Positions 26,032 to 32,749 of a DNA stretch of 40,609 nucleotides are shown piece after piece. Position 1 is the first letter of the stretch; each line of letters opens with the position of its first letter. The stretch lies in assembly GCA_905197585.1 (NCBI GenBank), contig CAJJZO010000001.1, positions 1 to 40,609 of the forward strand, written 5' to 3'. The translations under genes and the position numbers were made by a program. This stretch comes from an uncultured Collinsella sp. (GTDB taxonomy: Bacteria; Actinomycetota; Coriobacteriia; Coriobacteriales; Coriobacteriaceae). The notes under the pieces are model-generated. The model ran no database searches. It was not told where the DNA came from and was given only the letters and a program-made list of their open reading frames with translations.

Positions 26032-26054
26032 TTCCGAATCGATATCAACCGCCA

Positions 26055-26070
26055 TGTTTCGCGTGAAACA
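26055..26070. other. parS site 2 (one mismatch)
   Basis: TGTTTCGCGTGAAACA has one change from consensus and lies 39 bases from site 1 start to start. Confidence 0.9.
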
Positions 26071-26093
26071 CTGCAAGTTGTTAGTATCCATTA

Positions 26094-26109
26094 TGTTTCA
26101 CGTGAAACA
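26094..26109. other. parS site 3
   Basis: A perfect TGTTTCACGTGAAACA lies 39 bases from site 2 and ends one base before the rsmG stop codon (26111). The even 39-base spacing of the three sites is notable. Confidence 0.95.
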
Positions 26110-26110
26110 T

Positions 26111-26848
26111 CTAGGCAAGCGGATTCTTCTTTGCCATGCCATTTGCACGAGGCAATGAAACGGATGCTGGATGACTCTTCTTAAGGACAATGAACTCCCT
26201 GTGACCCAAGCCTTCAGGCAAATCAATTGCGTCATTCAGAAGCAAAGTGAAGCCGCAAATCTTAGCTGCTGACATGCCGGAAGCAAGCTCCTCATCCGAA
26301 GGATTGCCCTTGGTGATAACAAATAGCCCTCCATCCTTGAGGAACGGAGCCGCATACTCAACAAGAATCGGTAGAGGGGCCAGGGCGCGGGCGGTTACAA
26401 CGGAGAACTGCTTCTTATGGCTTCGAGCATATTCTTCAAGACGATCGTGGACCGCATGAGCATGTTTCAGTCCAAGAGCATGAACAAAAGAATTGACAGC
26501 ATCAACCTTCTTGCCAACAGAGTCAATATAAGTAGCTTTACGATGCGTGGATATGGTTAACGGAATACCAGGGAAGCCCGCACCTGTACCCATATCGAGT
26601 AAAGCTCCCTCAGGAGCCTTATTGATATAAGGGAGCAAAACAAGTGAGTCGAGGATATGAAGTATGGCAGCATCTTCTACGTTAAGAATACGGGTGAGAT
26701 TGGTTGTCTTATTTGTTTCCAGAACCAAGTCCAAATGATGAATACATTTCCTAAGCTCAACATCAGTTACGCTCAAGGAATACTCTTTGCAATAGGAAGT
26801 TAGACGACTCAACATCTCGTCAGCCTGCTGATCGGTAAGTACTAACAA
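26111..26848 (-). CDS. rsmG: 16S rRNA G527 N7-methyltransferase
   Basis: RsmG (GidB) methylates G527 of 16S rRNA; its loss gives low-level streptomycin resistance in several bacteria. The protein has the family motifs NLTRI, HILDSL, LLDMGTGAGFPGIPL, VTARALAPL and GHREFIVLKK. I chose a TTG start at 26848 (245 residues) because GGAG lies six bases upstream; the longer frame to 26896 also begins with TTG but has no ribosome site and overlaps terminator sequence. A strong terminator separates it from jag upstream, so it needs its own promoter. Confidence 0.93.
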   Translation of the reverse strand: MLVLTDQQADEMLSRLTSYCKEYSLSVTDVELRKCIHHLDLVLETNKTTNLTRILNVEDAAILHILDSLVLLPYINKAPEGALLDMGTGAGFPGIPLTISTHRKATYIDSVGKKVDAVNSFVHALGLKHAHAVHDRLEEYARSHKKQFSVVTARALAPLPILVEYAAPFLKDGGLFVITKGNPSDEELASGMSAAKICGFTLLLNDAIDLPEGLGHREFIVLKKSHPASVSLPRANGMAKKNPLA

Positions 26849-26893
26849 CGAAAGCTCCTTTCTGACAAAAATCAGTGTATCGAGAACTTTTGA

Positions 26894-26926
26894 CAAAAAA
26901 AGGGGACGTGGAAACCACGTCCCCTT
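26894..26926 (-). terminator. terminator after jag
   Basis: A perfect 12-bp stem (AAGGGGACGTGG/CCACGTCCCCTT) with a three-base loop is followed on the minus strand by a run of seven T. It ends the rpmH-to-jag transcript. Confidence 0.93.
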
Positions 26927-26944
26927 AGCATAAGCTCGAGTAGA

Positions 26945-27514
26945 TTATCGAGCAACAATCACCACATGGCGATCAGGGTCAGAACCCTCAGAATGAGTAT
27001 CGACGGCATCATTGCCACGAAGTGCAATGTGAACCAGTCGGCGCTCGTAGGCATTCATGGGCGGAAGCGAAACACTCTTATGAGTGCGGATGGCACGCTC
27101 GGCAGCAGACTGAGCCATGGAGGCAACCTTGTCCTGACGGCGGCTCTTGTATCCCTCGACGTCCACTACAACCGGATACCTAAAGCCAAGCTTGCGGCTC
27201 ACCAGCAAAGAGAACATAACCTGAAGGGCATCGAGGGTGCGACCATGACGGCCAATGAGAACAGCAAGATCAGGAGCCGTTACATCCAAAATCAGCTCAC
27301 CCTCGTCGCCCTCATACTCATCGATAGGAGAGTTGGCGGCATCGAAGTGCGAAAGGATGGAACGCAGGATGGAAATCGCAACATCGGCAATGGTGTCGAG
27401 CTCCTCATCGGTCAGCTCTTCACCAGCCTTGTAGCGCTGTGCAATCTCGGGATAATCGCCCGCGACCTGCGGGGCAACCTCCTCAAGCATATCCTCGATG
27501 ATCTCTTCAGACAT
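26945..27514 (-). CDS. jag: KH/R3H RNA-binding protein Jag/KhpB
   Basis: Jag (KhpB) is an RNA-binding protein linked to cell division and envelope control, usually encoded next to yidC. This 189-residue form has an acidic N-terminal segment, a KH domain with the GxxG loop in LIGRHGRTLDALQVM, and an R3H domain around VSLPPMNAYERRLVHIAL and THSEGSDPDRHVVI. The classical basic Jag-N domain seen in Firmicutes is absent. ATG 27514 is used because GGAG lies nearby; the longer start at 27526 is less likely. It follows yidC by 44 bases. Confidence 0.93.
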   Translation of the reverse strand: MSEEIIEDMLEEVAPQVAGDYPEIAQRYKAGEELTDEELDTIADVAISILRSILSHFDAANSPIDEYEGDEGELILDVTAPDLAVLIGRHGRTLDALQVMFSLLVSRKLGFRYPVVVDVEGYKSRRQDKVASMAQSAAERAIRTHKSVSLPPMNAYERRLVHIALRGNDAVDTHSEGSDPDRHVVIVAR

Positions 27515-27529
27515 AACGTACTCCAAAAG

Positions 27530-27541
27530 TTAGGTACCTAA
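27530..27541. repeat. 12-base palindrome, copy 2
   Basis: TTAGGTACCTAA lies in the gap between yidC and the jag ribosome site. It is identical to 24026-24037. Confidence 0.6.
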
Positions 27542-27558
27542 ATAAGATTGATATCCCA

Positions 27559-28329
27559 CTACTTCTTCTTGTGCGGGCGCGGCTTCTTCTCTCGACGAGT
27601 GACCTCAACCTGCAGCGGCGCGTTCCTAAGACGCTCCTCCTCATCGGCCTTCGCCTTGTCGATGACCTTCTGCGTCACAAAAATCTGCTGGATAACCTGC
27701 CAAGCAGACGAGACGTCGTAGTACAGCAGAACACCAACGGGAAGGCTCCAGCCCATCCAAAGCATCATGACCGTCATGACAACGGCCATCATACGCATGC
27801 TCTGAGCCTGCTGGCCGGTCTGGTTGCGCGACATGTAGAGCTGCGGAATCAGGGTCAGGACGGCGAACAGGATCAGGCAGACCAGCGCGGGCAGTGCAAC
27901 CATAAAGCCATCGGCAAAGGAAGCGCTCGGCGTGGTGGTCAGGTCGGGCAGGATGTTGAAGAACGAGAACGTGCCCTCGTTAAAGTACTGCGGCAGGTTA
28001 CGCAGCAGCGTAAACAGGGCACACAGGATAGGCATCTGGATCAACAGCGGCAGACAACCAGCCATGGGGTTGAACTTGTTCTCGCTGTAGAACTTCTGCA
28101 TCTCCTCGGCCTGACGCTGGGGATCGTCGGCATAGCGCTCCTGGATCTCGAGCATCTTGGGCTGCAGCACCTGCATGCGAGCCGTCGACTTGGTCGACTT
28201 GAGCATGAGCGGCGTCAGCAGCAGACGGATGATGACCACCAGGATGATGATGGACAGGCCCCAGTCGACCGCAAAGGTCTGGATGAGCTTGAGCAGCTCG
28301 AAAAGGATGTTAACGATCCAATCCCACAT
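27559..28329 (-). CDS. yidC: membrane protein insertase YidC/Oxa1
   Basis: YidC inserts and folds membrane proteins with or without SecYEG. The 256-residue protein has the five-helix core of the Gram-positive type: WGLSIIILVVIIRLLLTPL with the conserved Arg in the groove, a cytoplasmic helical hairpin (QPKMLEIQERYADDPQRQAEEM), GCLPLLIQMPIL, and C-terminal helices ending in a Lys/Arg-rich tail. No lipoprotein signal peptide is present, unlike Bacillus SpoIIIJ. GGAGG lies eight bases before ATG 28329. Confidence 0.96.
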   Translation of the reverse strand: MWDWIVNILFELLKLIQTFAVDWGLSIIILVVIIRLLLTPLMLKSTKSTARMQVLQPKMLEIQERYADDPQRQAEEMQKFYSENKFNPMAGCLPLLIQMPILCALFTLLRNLPQYFNEGTFSFFNILPDLTTTPSASFADGFMVALPALVCLILFAVLTLIPQLYMSRNQTGQQAQSMRMMAVVMTVMMLWMGWSLPVGVLLYYDVSSAWQVIQQIFVTQKVIDKAKADEEERLRNAPLQVEVTRREKKPRPHKKK

Positions 28330-28358
28330 GTAAGTTTTCCTCCGATAGCGAGTGCCCG

Positions 28359-28583
28359 CTAGGGCACAGGGTCATAACCGCCGACGTGCAGGGGATTGCA
28401 GCGAGCGATGCGCCTCACGGCAAGCCAGCAGCCTCTCAAAACACCGTGCTTCTCAATCGCCTGGATGGCGTATTGCGAGCACGTTGGGTAATAAATGCAG
28501 GCGTCAGGCAATAAGGGCGAAATAACCTGTTGATATATGCGAATAGGAGCGATGGCAACACGTCGCAAAACGTGATTGCTCAT
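28359..28583 (-). CDS. yidD: membrane protein insertion efficiency factor YidD
   Basis: YidD is a small protein that assists YidC-dependent insertion. The 74-residue protein carries the family pattern [32 protein letters not shown] and [17 protein letters not shown], with the three conserved cysteines. Its ATG overlaps the rnpA stop (ATGA), so translation is coupled. It sits between rnpA and yidC, the usual place. Confidence 0.97.
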   Translation of the reverse strand: MSNHVLRRVAIAPIRIYQQVISPLLPDACIYYPTCSQYAIQAIEKHGVLRGCWLAVRRIARCNPLHVGGYDPVP

Positions 28584-28918
28584 CGCTCCTCCCCGGCAAC
28601 GCCGGCGCGCTTCATAAGCGAACGCAACGCCTTGTCCATCTCCTGCGGCGAGGAAACCCTCGTCTTGGGAGTTGCAAACAAGATGATGTCATAACCCGCA
28701 ACGGGAAATCCGCAGCTGCGGGCGGCCTCGCGCATCACACGCTTAGATCGGTTGCGCACGACGGCACAACCGAGTCGCTTAGCACCAACGAAGGCGACCC
28801 TTCCGGAGTCGCCTTCGCCAACCGATTCACATATGGTCATTCGAATCAGAGGGTGATTGAAACGACGCCCCTGACTGAACACATGCTCGAAATCTTGCCG
28901 AGACTTAATAGTCTTCAT
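28580..28918 (-). CDS. rnpA: ribonuclease P protein component
   Basis: RnpA is the protein part of RNase P, which matures tRNA 5' ends. The 112-residue protein has the RNR signature in [13 protein letters not shown] and an N-terminal [11 protein letters not shown] substrate-leader patch. No Shine-Dalgarno sequence is visible in the 20-base gap after rpmH (it reads ACACATCTCGC before the ATG), so translation may depend on that of rpmH. Confidence 0.96.
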   Translation of the reverse strand: MKTIKSRQDFEHVFSQGRRFNHPLIRMTICESVGEGDSGRVAFVGAKRLGCAVVRNRSKRVMREAARSCGFPVAGYDIILFATPKTRVSSPQEMDKALRSLMKRAGVAGEER

Positions 28919-28938
28919 GCGAGATGTGTGTATCGCTG

Positions 28939-29073
28939 CTAGACAGTGAGACGCTTGCGGCCCTTGGCGCGACGACGGGCGAGCACGGCACGACCACCCT
29001 TAGTGGCCATACGGGCACGGAAGCCATGGGTCTTGGCACGCTTACGCTTATTAGGCTGATACGTACGCTTCAT
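28939..29073 (-). CDS. rpmH: 50S ribosomal protein L34
   Basis: L34 is a 44-residue basic protein: [18 protein letters not shown], then [19 protein letters not shown]. The start at ATG 29073 has AGGAGG eight bases upstream; the longer frame to 29133 is not the gene. It is first in the rpmH-rnpA-yidD-yidC-jag run and has a strong promoter at 29146-29175. Confidence 0.98.
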   Translation of the reverse strand: MKRTYQPNKRKRAKTHGFRARMATKGGRAVLARRRAKGRKRLTV

Positions 29074-29101
29074 CTTAAGTTCCTCCTGCTGCATTTCGAG
29101 T

Positions 29102-29119
29102 GTCCGCGGGGACGCGGAC
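29102..29119 (-). promoter_or_regulatory. hairpin in rpmH leader
   Basis: GTCCGCG and CGCGGAC form a 7-bp stem with a four-base loop in the mRNA leader, between the promoter and the ribosome site. It has no T-tract, so its role (stability or control) is unknown. Confidence 0.45.
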
Positions 29120-29145
29120 GCAGATATAGACACGTGAGCTTGAAG

Positions 29146-29175
29146 ATTGTAGGGAAATCAATGTTCAAATGTCAA
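29146..29175 (-). promoter_or_regulatory. rpmH promoter
   Basis: On the minus strand, TTGACA (29170-29175) and TACAAT (29146-29151) are 18 bases apart, nearly ideal for the housekeeping sigma factor. Confidence 0.85.
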
Positions 29176-29418
29176 GAAATCAAAGGTGAAAGGTTGCGCA
29201 GTTCACACGGTTCCCCCATAAGCACAACCGAAATTTGCGCCTCATGGCAACCTTTCACGATATTTCATCGAGTTTTCAACAGGTCATGTTGGCAATGTTG
29301 AGAACTTTTCGCCCGTTTTCCAAAGTTTTCAACAGGTTTTGAAAAGTTGTCGAAAGATGAGAAACGTTGCACGGTGAGCTACTATTTGTTCGAAACCTTT
29401 TGAAAGATTGCGAGCGGC
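29176..29418. other. origin, upstream DnaA-box block
   Basis: This non-coding block contains the 13-mer GTTTTCAACAGGT at 29272-29284 and 29325-29337, each holding TTTTCAACA. It also has an inverted TGTTGAGAA (29296-29304), TTTTCCAAA (29316-29324) and TTGTCGAAA (29347-29355). These are DnaA-box-like but differ from TTATCCACA at two positions. The 13-mer occurs again, inverted, downstream of dnaA. I read this as the first half of a bipartite oriC. It also serves as the leader of the GHKL gene. Confidence 0.75.
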
Positions 29419-30771
29419 ATGTCTGACGACTTTTACACCATGGTCGATTCCGGAGACCCGGCACCCGACAACGAGCACATCACCGGCGTGCGCGAAGAGC
29501 GTGCGGAAGGCGAGCAGACGACCACGCAGGCGCCGAAAGCCATGTACGCTGCGCGCATCGCCGTCTATGACGACATGCTGTCGACACCGCGTGTAATCGT
29601 CATTGATCCGCAGGATGTCCGCACGTATTTGGAAGAGACGACCAACACCGTCTACCAGTGCATGAAAGAACAAGGTGGCCATATCTCGCTCATGGTCATC
29701 CGCGAGATTGTCGAAAACTTTATCCACGCACACTTTGCCGAGCCCATCATCTCGATTCTGGACGGCGGAGACACCATCCGCTTTGCTGATCAAGGACCCG
29801 GCATCGACGACAAGGAGCGCGCTTTCGACTTTGGCGTTACCAGTGCAAACAGCAAGATGAAGCGCTATATCCGTGGAACCGGAGCAGGGTTTCCCATGGT
29901 GCAGGAGTATTTGGAAAACGCCGGCGGTGCCGTATCCATCGAGGACAACATGGGCAACGGCACCGTGGTTACGGTAAGCCTGAACCCTAAACGCGTGCAG
30001 GAAATCGAGCGTGCCGGCGGACGCGGTGCTGCCGTGCGGCCCGAGACGGAGCAGCCCACATATCCCCTGCCGGGAGCTTTTGCGCAGCAGCCCATGGCAA
30101 CGCAGCAGATGCAGCCCCCCGTGGGGCAGATACAGCAGCCTGGAATGCTTCCTACACAAGAGCCCCGGGCGGCATCGATGTCGATGCCGCCAAACATGCC
30201 AGAGGCCATGCCGCTGGCGGATCAGGATGCAGCAGCAATGCAGCAGGCAACGGGGGCACCGGGCGGCCAGCAAATGGGCTATCAGCCGTACCAACAGGGA
30301 TATCCATATCAGCAGATGCCGCCACTGGGGTATGACCAGCAGTTCCCGCAGCAGTACCAGCAGGGATATCAGCAGCCGTACCAGCAGATGCCGCAGCAGC
30401 AGTACAACCCCTGGGCCCAGCAGACGCCTCCGCAGCCTTACCAACAGTGGCCTCAAAGTTTTCAACAGCAAATGCCGCCGATGCAGAGTTCTCAACAACC
30501 AGCAGCTCAAATGATGTATCCTAATGCAGCAAATCAGTATGCGCAGCCACAACCGGACGTGTTCGTAAGCGATCGCGGCAACGCCGCGCTGGGCTATCTG
30601 GCGCAAAATCAAGCGTGCGGCGCAACCGATCTTGCGAGGGCGTTTGGAAACTCGGCCCCCACTTGGTCACGCACGCTCAATGACTTGGCGCAGGCCGGCT
30701 TGGTCATCAAGCATGGCCAGAAATACCATCTGACCGAACTCGGCGCCGCTCGCGTGCGAGCTCAGAGCTAA
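29419..30771 (+). CDS. GHKL ATPase with C-terminal winged helix, next to dnaA
   Basis: This 450-residue protein has no name I recognise. Residues about 45-190 form a GHKL ATP-binding domain: N-box REIVENFIHAHF with Glu96 and Asn100, G1 box ADQGPGID from Asp124, G2 box RGTGAGFPMV from Gly153, and GNGTVVTV. No HisKA dimerisation domain or phospho-acceptor His is present. Residues about 215-385 are a low-complexity Gln/Pro/Met/Tyr linker. Residues about 390-445 look like a winged helix (LGYLAQNQACGATDLARAFG...TWSRTLNDLAQAGLVIKHGQKYHLTELG). The gene ends 15 bases before the dnaA start, so the two are probably co-transcribed. The ribosome site is weak (GAGCGGC). It might be a DNA-binding ATPase acting on dnaA or origin control; that is inference. 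Confidence 0.88.
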   Translation: MSDDFYTMVDSGDPAPDNEHITGVREERAEGEQTTTQAPKAMYAARIAVYDDMLSTPRVIVIDPQDVRTYLEETTNTVYQCMKEQGGHISLMVIREIVENFIHAHFAEPIISILDGGDTIRFADQGPGIDDKERAFDFGVTSANSKMKRYIRGTGAGFPMVQEYLENAGGAVSIEDNMGNGTVVTVSLNPKRVQEIERAGGRGAAVRPETEQPTYPLPGAFAQQPMATQQMQPPVGQIQQPGMLPTQEPRAASMSMPPNMPEAMPLADQDAAAMQQATGAPGGQQMGYQPYQQGYPYQQMPPLGYDQQFPQQYQQGYQQPYQQMPQQQYNPWAQQTPPQPYQQWPQSFQQQMPPMQSSQQPAAQMMYPNAANQYAQPQPDVFVSDRGNAALGYLAQNQACGATDLARAFGNSAPTWSRTLNDLAQAGLVIKHGQKYHLTELGAARVRAQS

Positions 30772-30786
30772 AGAACGGGAGAGACA

Positions 30787-32511
30787 GTGGACGAGGAAGC
30801 AAGCATCATCCTGGGGGATGCCATCGCCTTTTGCCAGCGCGACGGCCAAGATGCACGCCTCATCAACATGCTGGGGCAATCGCGCGCCATAAGCCTGACC
30901 GAAGATACGCTCACGATCGAGGCCCCCTCGCGCTTTGCCATCGCCCAGCTCAAAAAGCATCAGCCGACTATTGAGGCCTATCTGGAAGAAATCGCCTTTG
31001 CACCGATTGCGCTCGACATCGTGGCACCGCAAGGCGCCGCGACGGAATCCGCTGCCGCGACGGCGCCCGCCACGGCTCCCGCTGCTTCCCCGGCGGTGCC
31101 GGCCTCCGCAGGCGATGTGTCGACAATCGAGCACCAGCACAGCGATGTTTCCCGTGAAACCATGGCACCGTTGCCGACCGCGGCGGCGACGTCAACGAAC
31201 GTACCCGTCACGCACATGCCCATCGCTCACGACGCAGCGGCGGGCGCGGATTCGGGCATTGCAATCAAGAACACGCTCTCGGCCGATGATTTTCGTCGCA
31301 TGATGAACCAGATGAAGGGCGGAGCGCCGACTAAATCCACGCAAGCTGCGACCCCCGCCTCACCCATGCCAGCACCGACCGTGCCGGCCGAGCAGAATAC
31401 GGATGGAGCCCCGCTCGCCGCGAACTCAAAATTTACCTTTGAGAACTTTGTCTACGGCCCCGAGAACAGCCATGCCTATCGCTCGGCACTTAAGTTTGCC
31501 GCCCTCGCGGACGAGCGCGGCACGTGCACATCACTGTTCATCTACGGCAAATCGGGCCTGGGCAAGACGCACCTGCTGCTTGCCATCAAAAACGAGCTCG
31601 CCGAGAAGTCGCCCGAGATCAAGGTCAAGTATGCCAACTCCCAGGCATATCTGGACGACCTGATGACCGAGTTCGACCGCCAAAAGAAGAGCAACGCTCC
31701 CATCATGCAGGCGTACCACGGCGTGGACGTGCTCATCATCGATGACATCCAAAACATCATCGGCAAGCGCGCGAGCGTGGACTACTTTTTCCAGCTCATG
31801 GACGAGTTCATCCGCAACAACAAGAAGGTCGTCATCGCGGCAGACCGCGCCCCCAAGGACCTGAGCATGGACGAGCGTCTGACCAGCCGCTTCAACGCCG
31901 GCATGCTCTGCCTGGTCGCAGAGCCCAGCTACGAGATGAAATACAAGATCTTGCAGCGCTATTACGAGAACACCATCGTCGCCGCTCCCGAGGCGGGCGA
32001 CGACTCGCTGCTGTCGGCCTATGGGGGCGACGGCGGGCACCTGACCGACGAGCACTTTAAACACATGGCCGAGGTCTCGGGCACCAACATCCGCGAACTC
32101 GAGAGCTTTTGCGAGCGCTGCGCCGGCGAGGCGGGCGACCGCGAGCGCGAGGGCGGGGAACTCACCTTTGACGATATCGACGCCATCGCCAGCCAGTACT
32201 TCGACACATCGGCCAAAAAGATCAACGTCCAGACGGTTCAGTCCGTCATCGAAGAGCAGTACGGCGTGACGCACGAGGAGCTCATCGGCCCGCGTCGCAA
32301 CGCCAATATCGCCAAAGCACGCCATATCGCTATCTACCTGGCCATCGAAATGTGCGAGATGACGACCACGGCGGTGGGCGCCGAATTTGGCAACCGCAAC
32401 CACTCGACCGTCAGCACGAGCTACAAAAAGGTCCAGAAGATGATCCAGGAAGACCGCACCGTCACCGAAGACCTCAAGTCGCTGCGCGATAAAATTACAC
32501 TGCGCTCGTAG
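30787..32511 (+). CDS. dnaA: replication initiator DnaA
   Basis: DnaA binds origin boxes, melts DNA and loads the replicative helicase. The 574-residue protein is longer than usual because domain II (about 80-210) is a long Ala/Pro/Thr-rich linker. Domain III has FIYGKSGLGKTHLL (Walker A, near residue 254), VLIIDDIQNI (Walker B) and LTSRF. Domain IV ends with GNRNHSTV (535-542), where most bacteria have GGRDHTTV. The start is GTG 30787 with GGGAG upstream. A degenerate parS lies inside domain II coding sequence (31146). The gene has oriC-type repeats on both sides of its operon. Confidence 0.97.
   Translation: MDEEASIILGDAIAFCQRDGQDARLINMLGQSRAISLTEDTLTIEAPSRFAIAQLKKHQPTIEAYLEEIAFAPIALDIVAPQGAATESAAATAPATAPAASPAVPASAGDVSTIEHQHSDVSRETMAPLPTAAATSTNVPVTHMPIAHDAAAGADSGIAIKNTLSADDFRRMMNQMKGGAPTKSTQAATPASPMPAPTVPAEQNTDGAPLAANSKFTFENFVYGPENSHAYRSALKFAALADERGTCTSLFIYGKSGLGKTHLLLAIKNELAEKSPEIKVKYANSQAYLDDLMTEFDRQKKSNAPIMQAYHGVDVLIIDDIQNIIGKRASVDYFFQLMDEFIRNNKKVVIAADRAPKDLSMDERLTSRFNAGMLCLVAEPSYEMKYKILQRYYENTIVAAPEAGDDSLLSAYGGDGGHLTDEHFKHMAEVSGTNIRELESFCERCAGEAGDREREGGELTFDDIDAIASQYFDTSAKKINVQTVQSVIEEQYGVTHEELIGPRRNANIAKARHIAIYLAIEMCEMTTTAVGAEFGNRNHSTVSTSYKKVQKMIQEDRTVTEDLKSLRDKITLRS
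31146..31161. other. degenerate parS inside dnaA
   Basis: TGTTTCCCGTGAAACC differs from consensus at two positions and is encoded in DVSRET within the linker of DnaA. Confidence 0.5.
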
Positions 32512-32749
32512 GGAAATAGAGACACCTGTTGAAAACTTGTCGAAACCACGGGCATAAGGTGTTTAAAACCCAACCCGCGTTGATGAAAAGTTTTGCGCAG
32601 GTTTTGAACGTGGAAAACCACCCCCGTTGCACACAGGTTGCTGTCGATTCTCTTTCTGGGTCTGACCTGCGTCTTTGGGAGTAATCAACAGTTTCGTCAG
32701 TGCTATTACTATTATTAAGATATTTATATCTATAGAAAGGTATTAAAAG
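32512..32749. other. origin, DnaA boxes, DnaA-trio and unwinding element
   Basis: The block holds the inverted 13-mer ACCTGTTGAAAAC (32524-32536, box TGTTGAAAA), TTGTCGAAA (32537-32545), near-boxes TGATGAAAA (32581-32589) and CGTGGAAAA (32610-32618), and TAATCAACA (32682-32690). Twelve bases later comes CTATTACTATTATTA (32703-32717), whose other strand reads 3'-GAT AAT GAT AAT AAT-5', the DnaA-trio pattern. An AT-rich stretch (to about 32732) follows. This is the expected order box, trio, unwinding element as in Bacillus oriC. The dnaN ribosome site (GAAAGG) ends the block. Confidence 0.85.
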
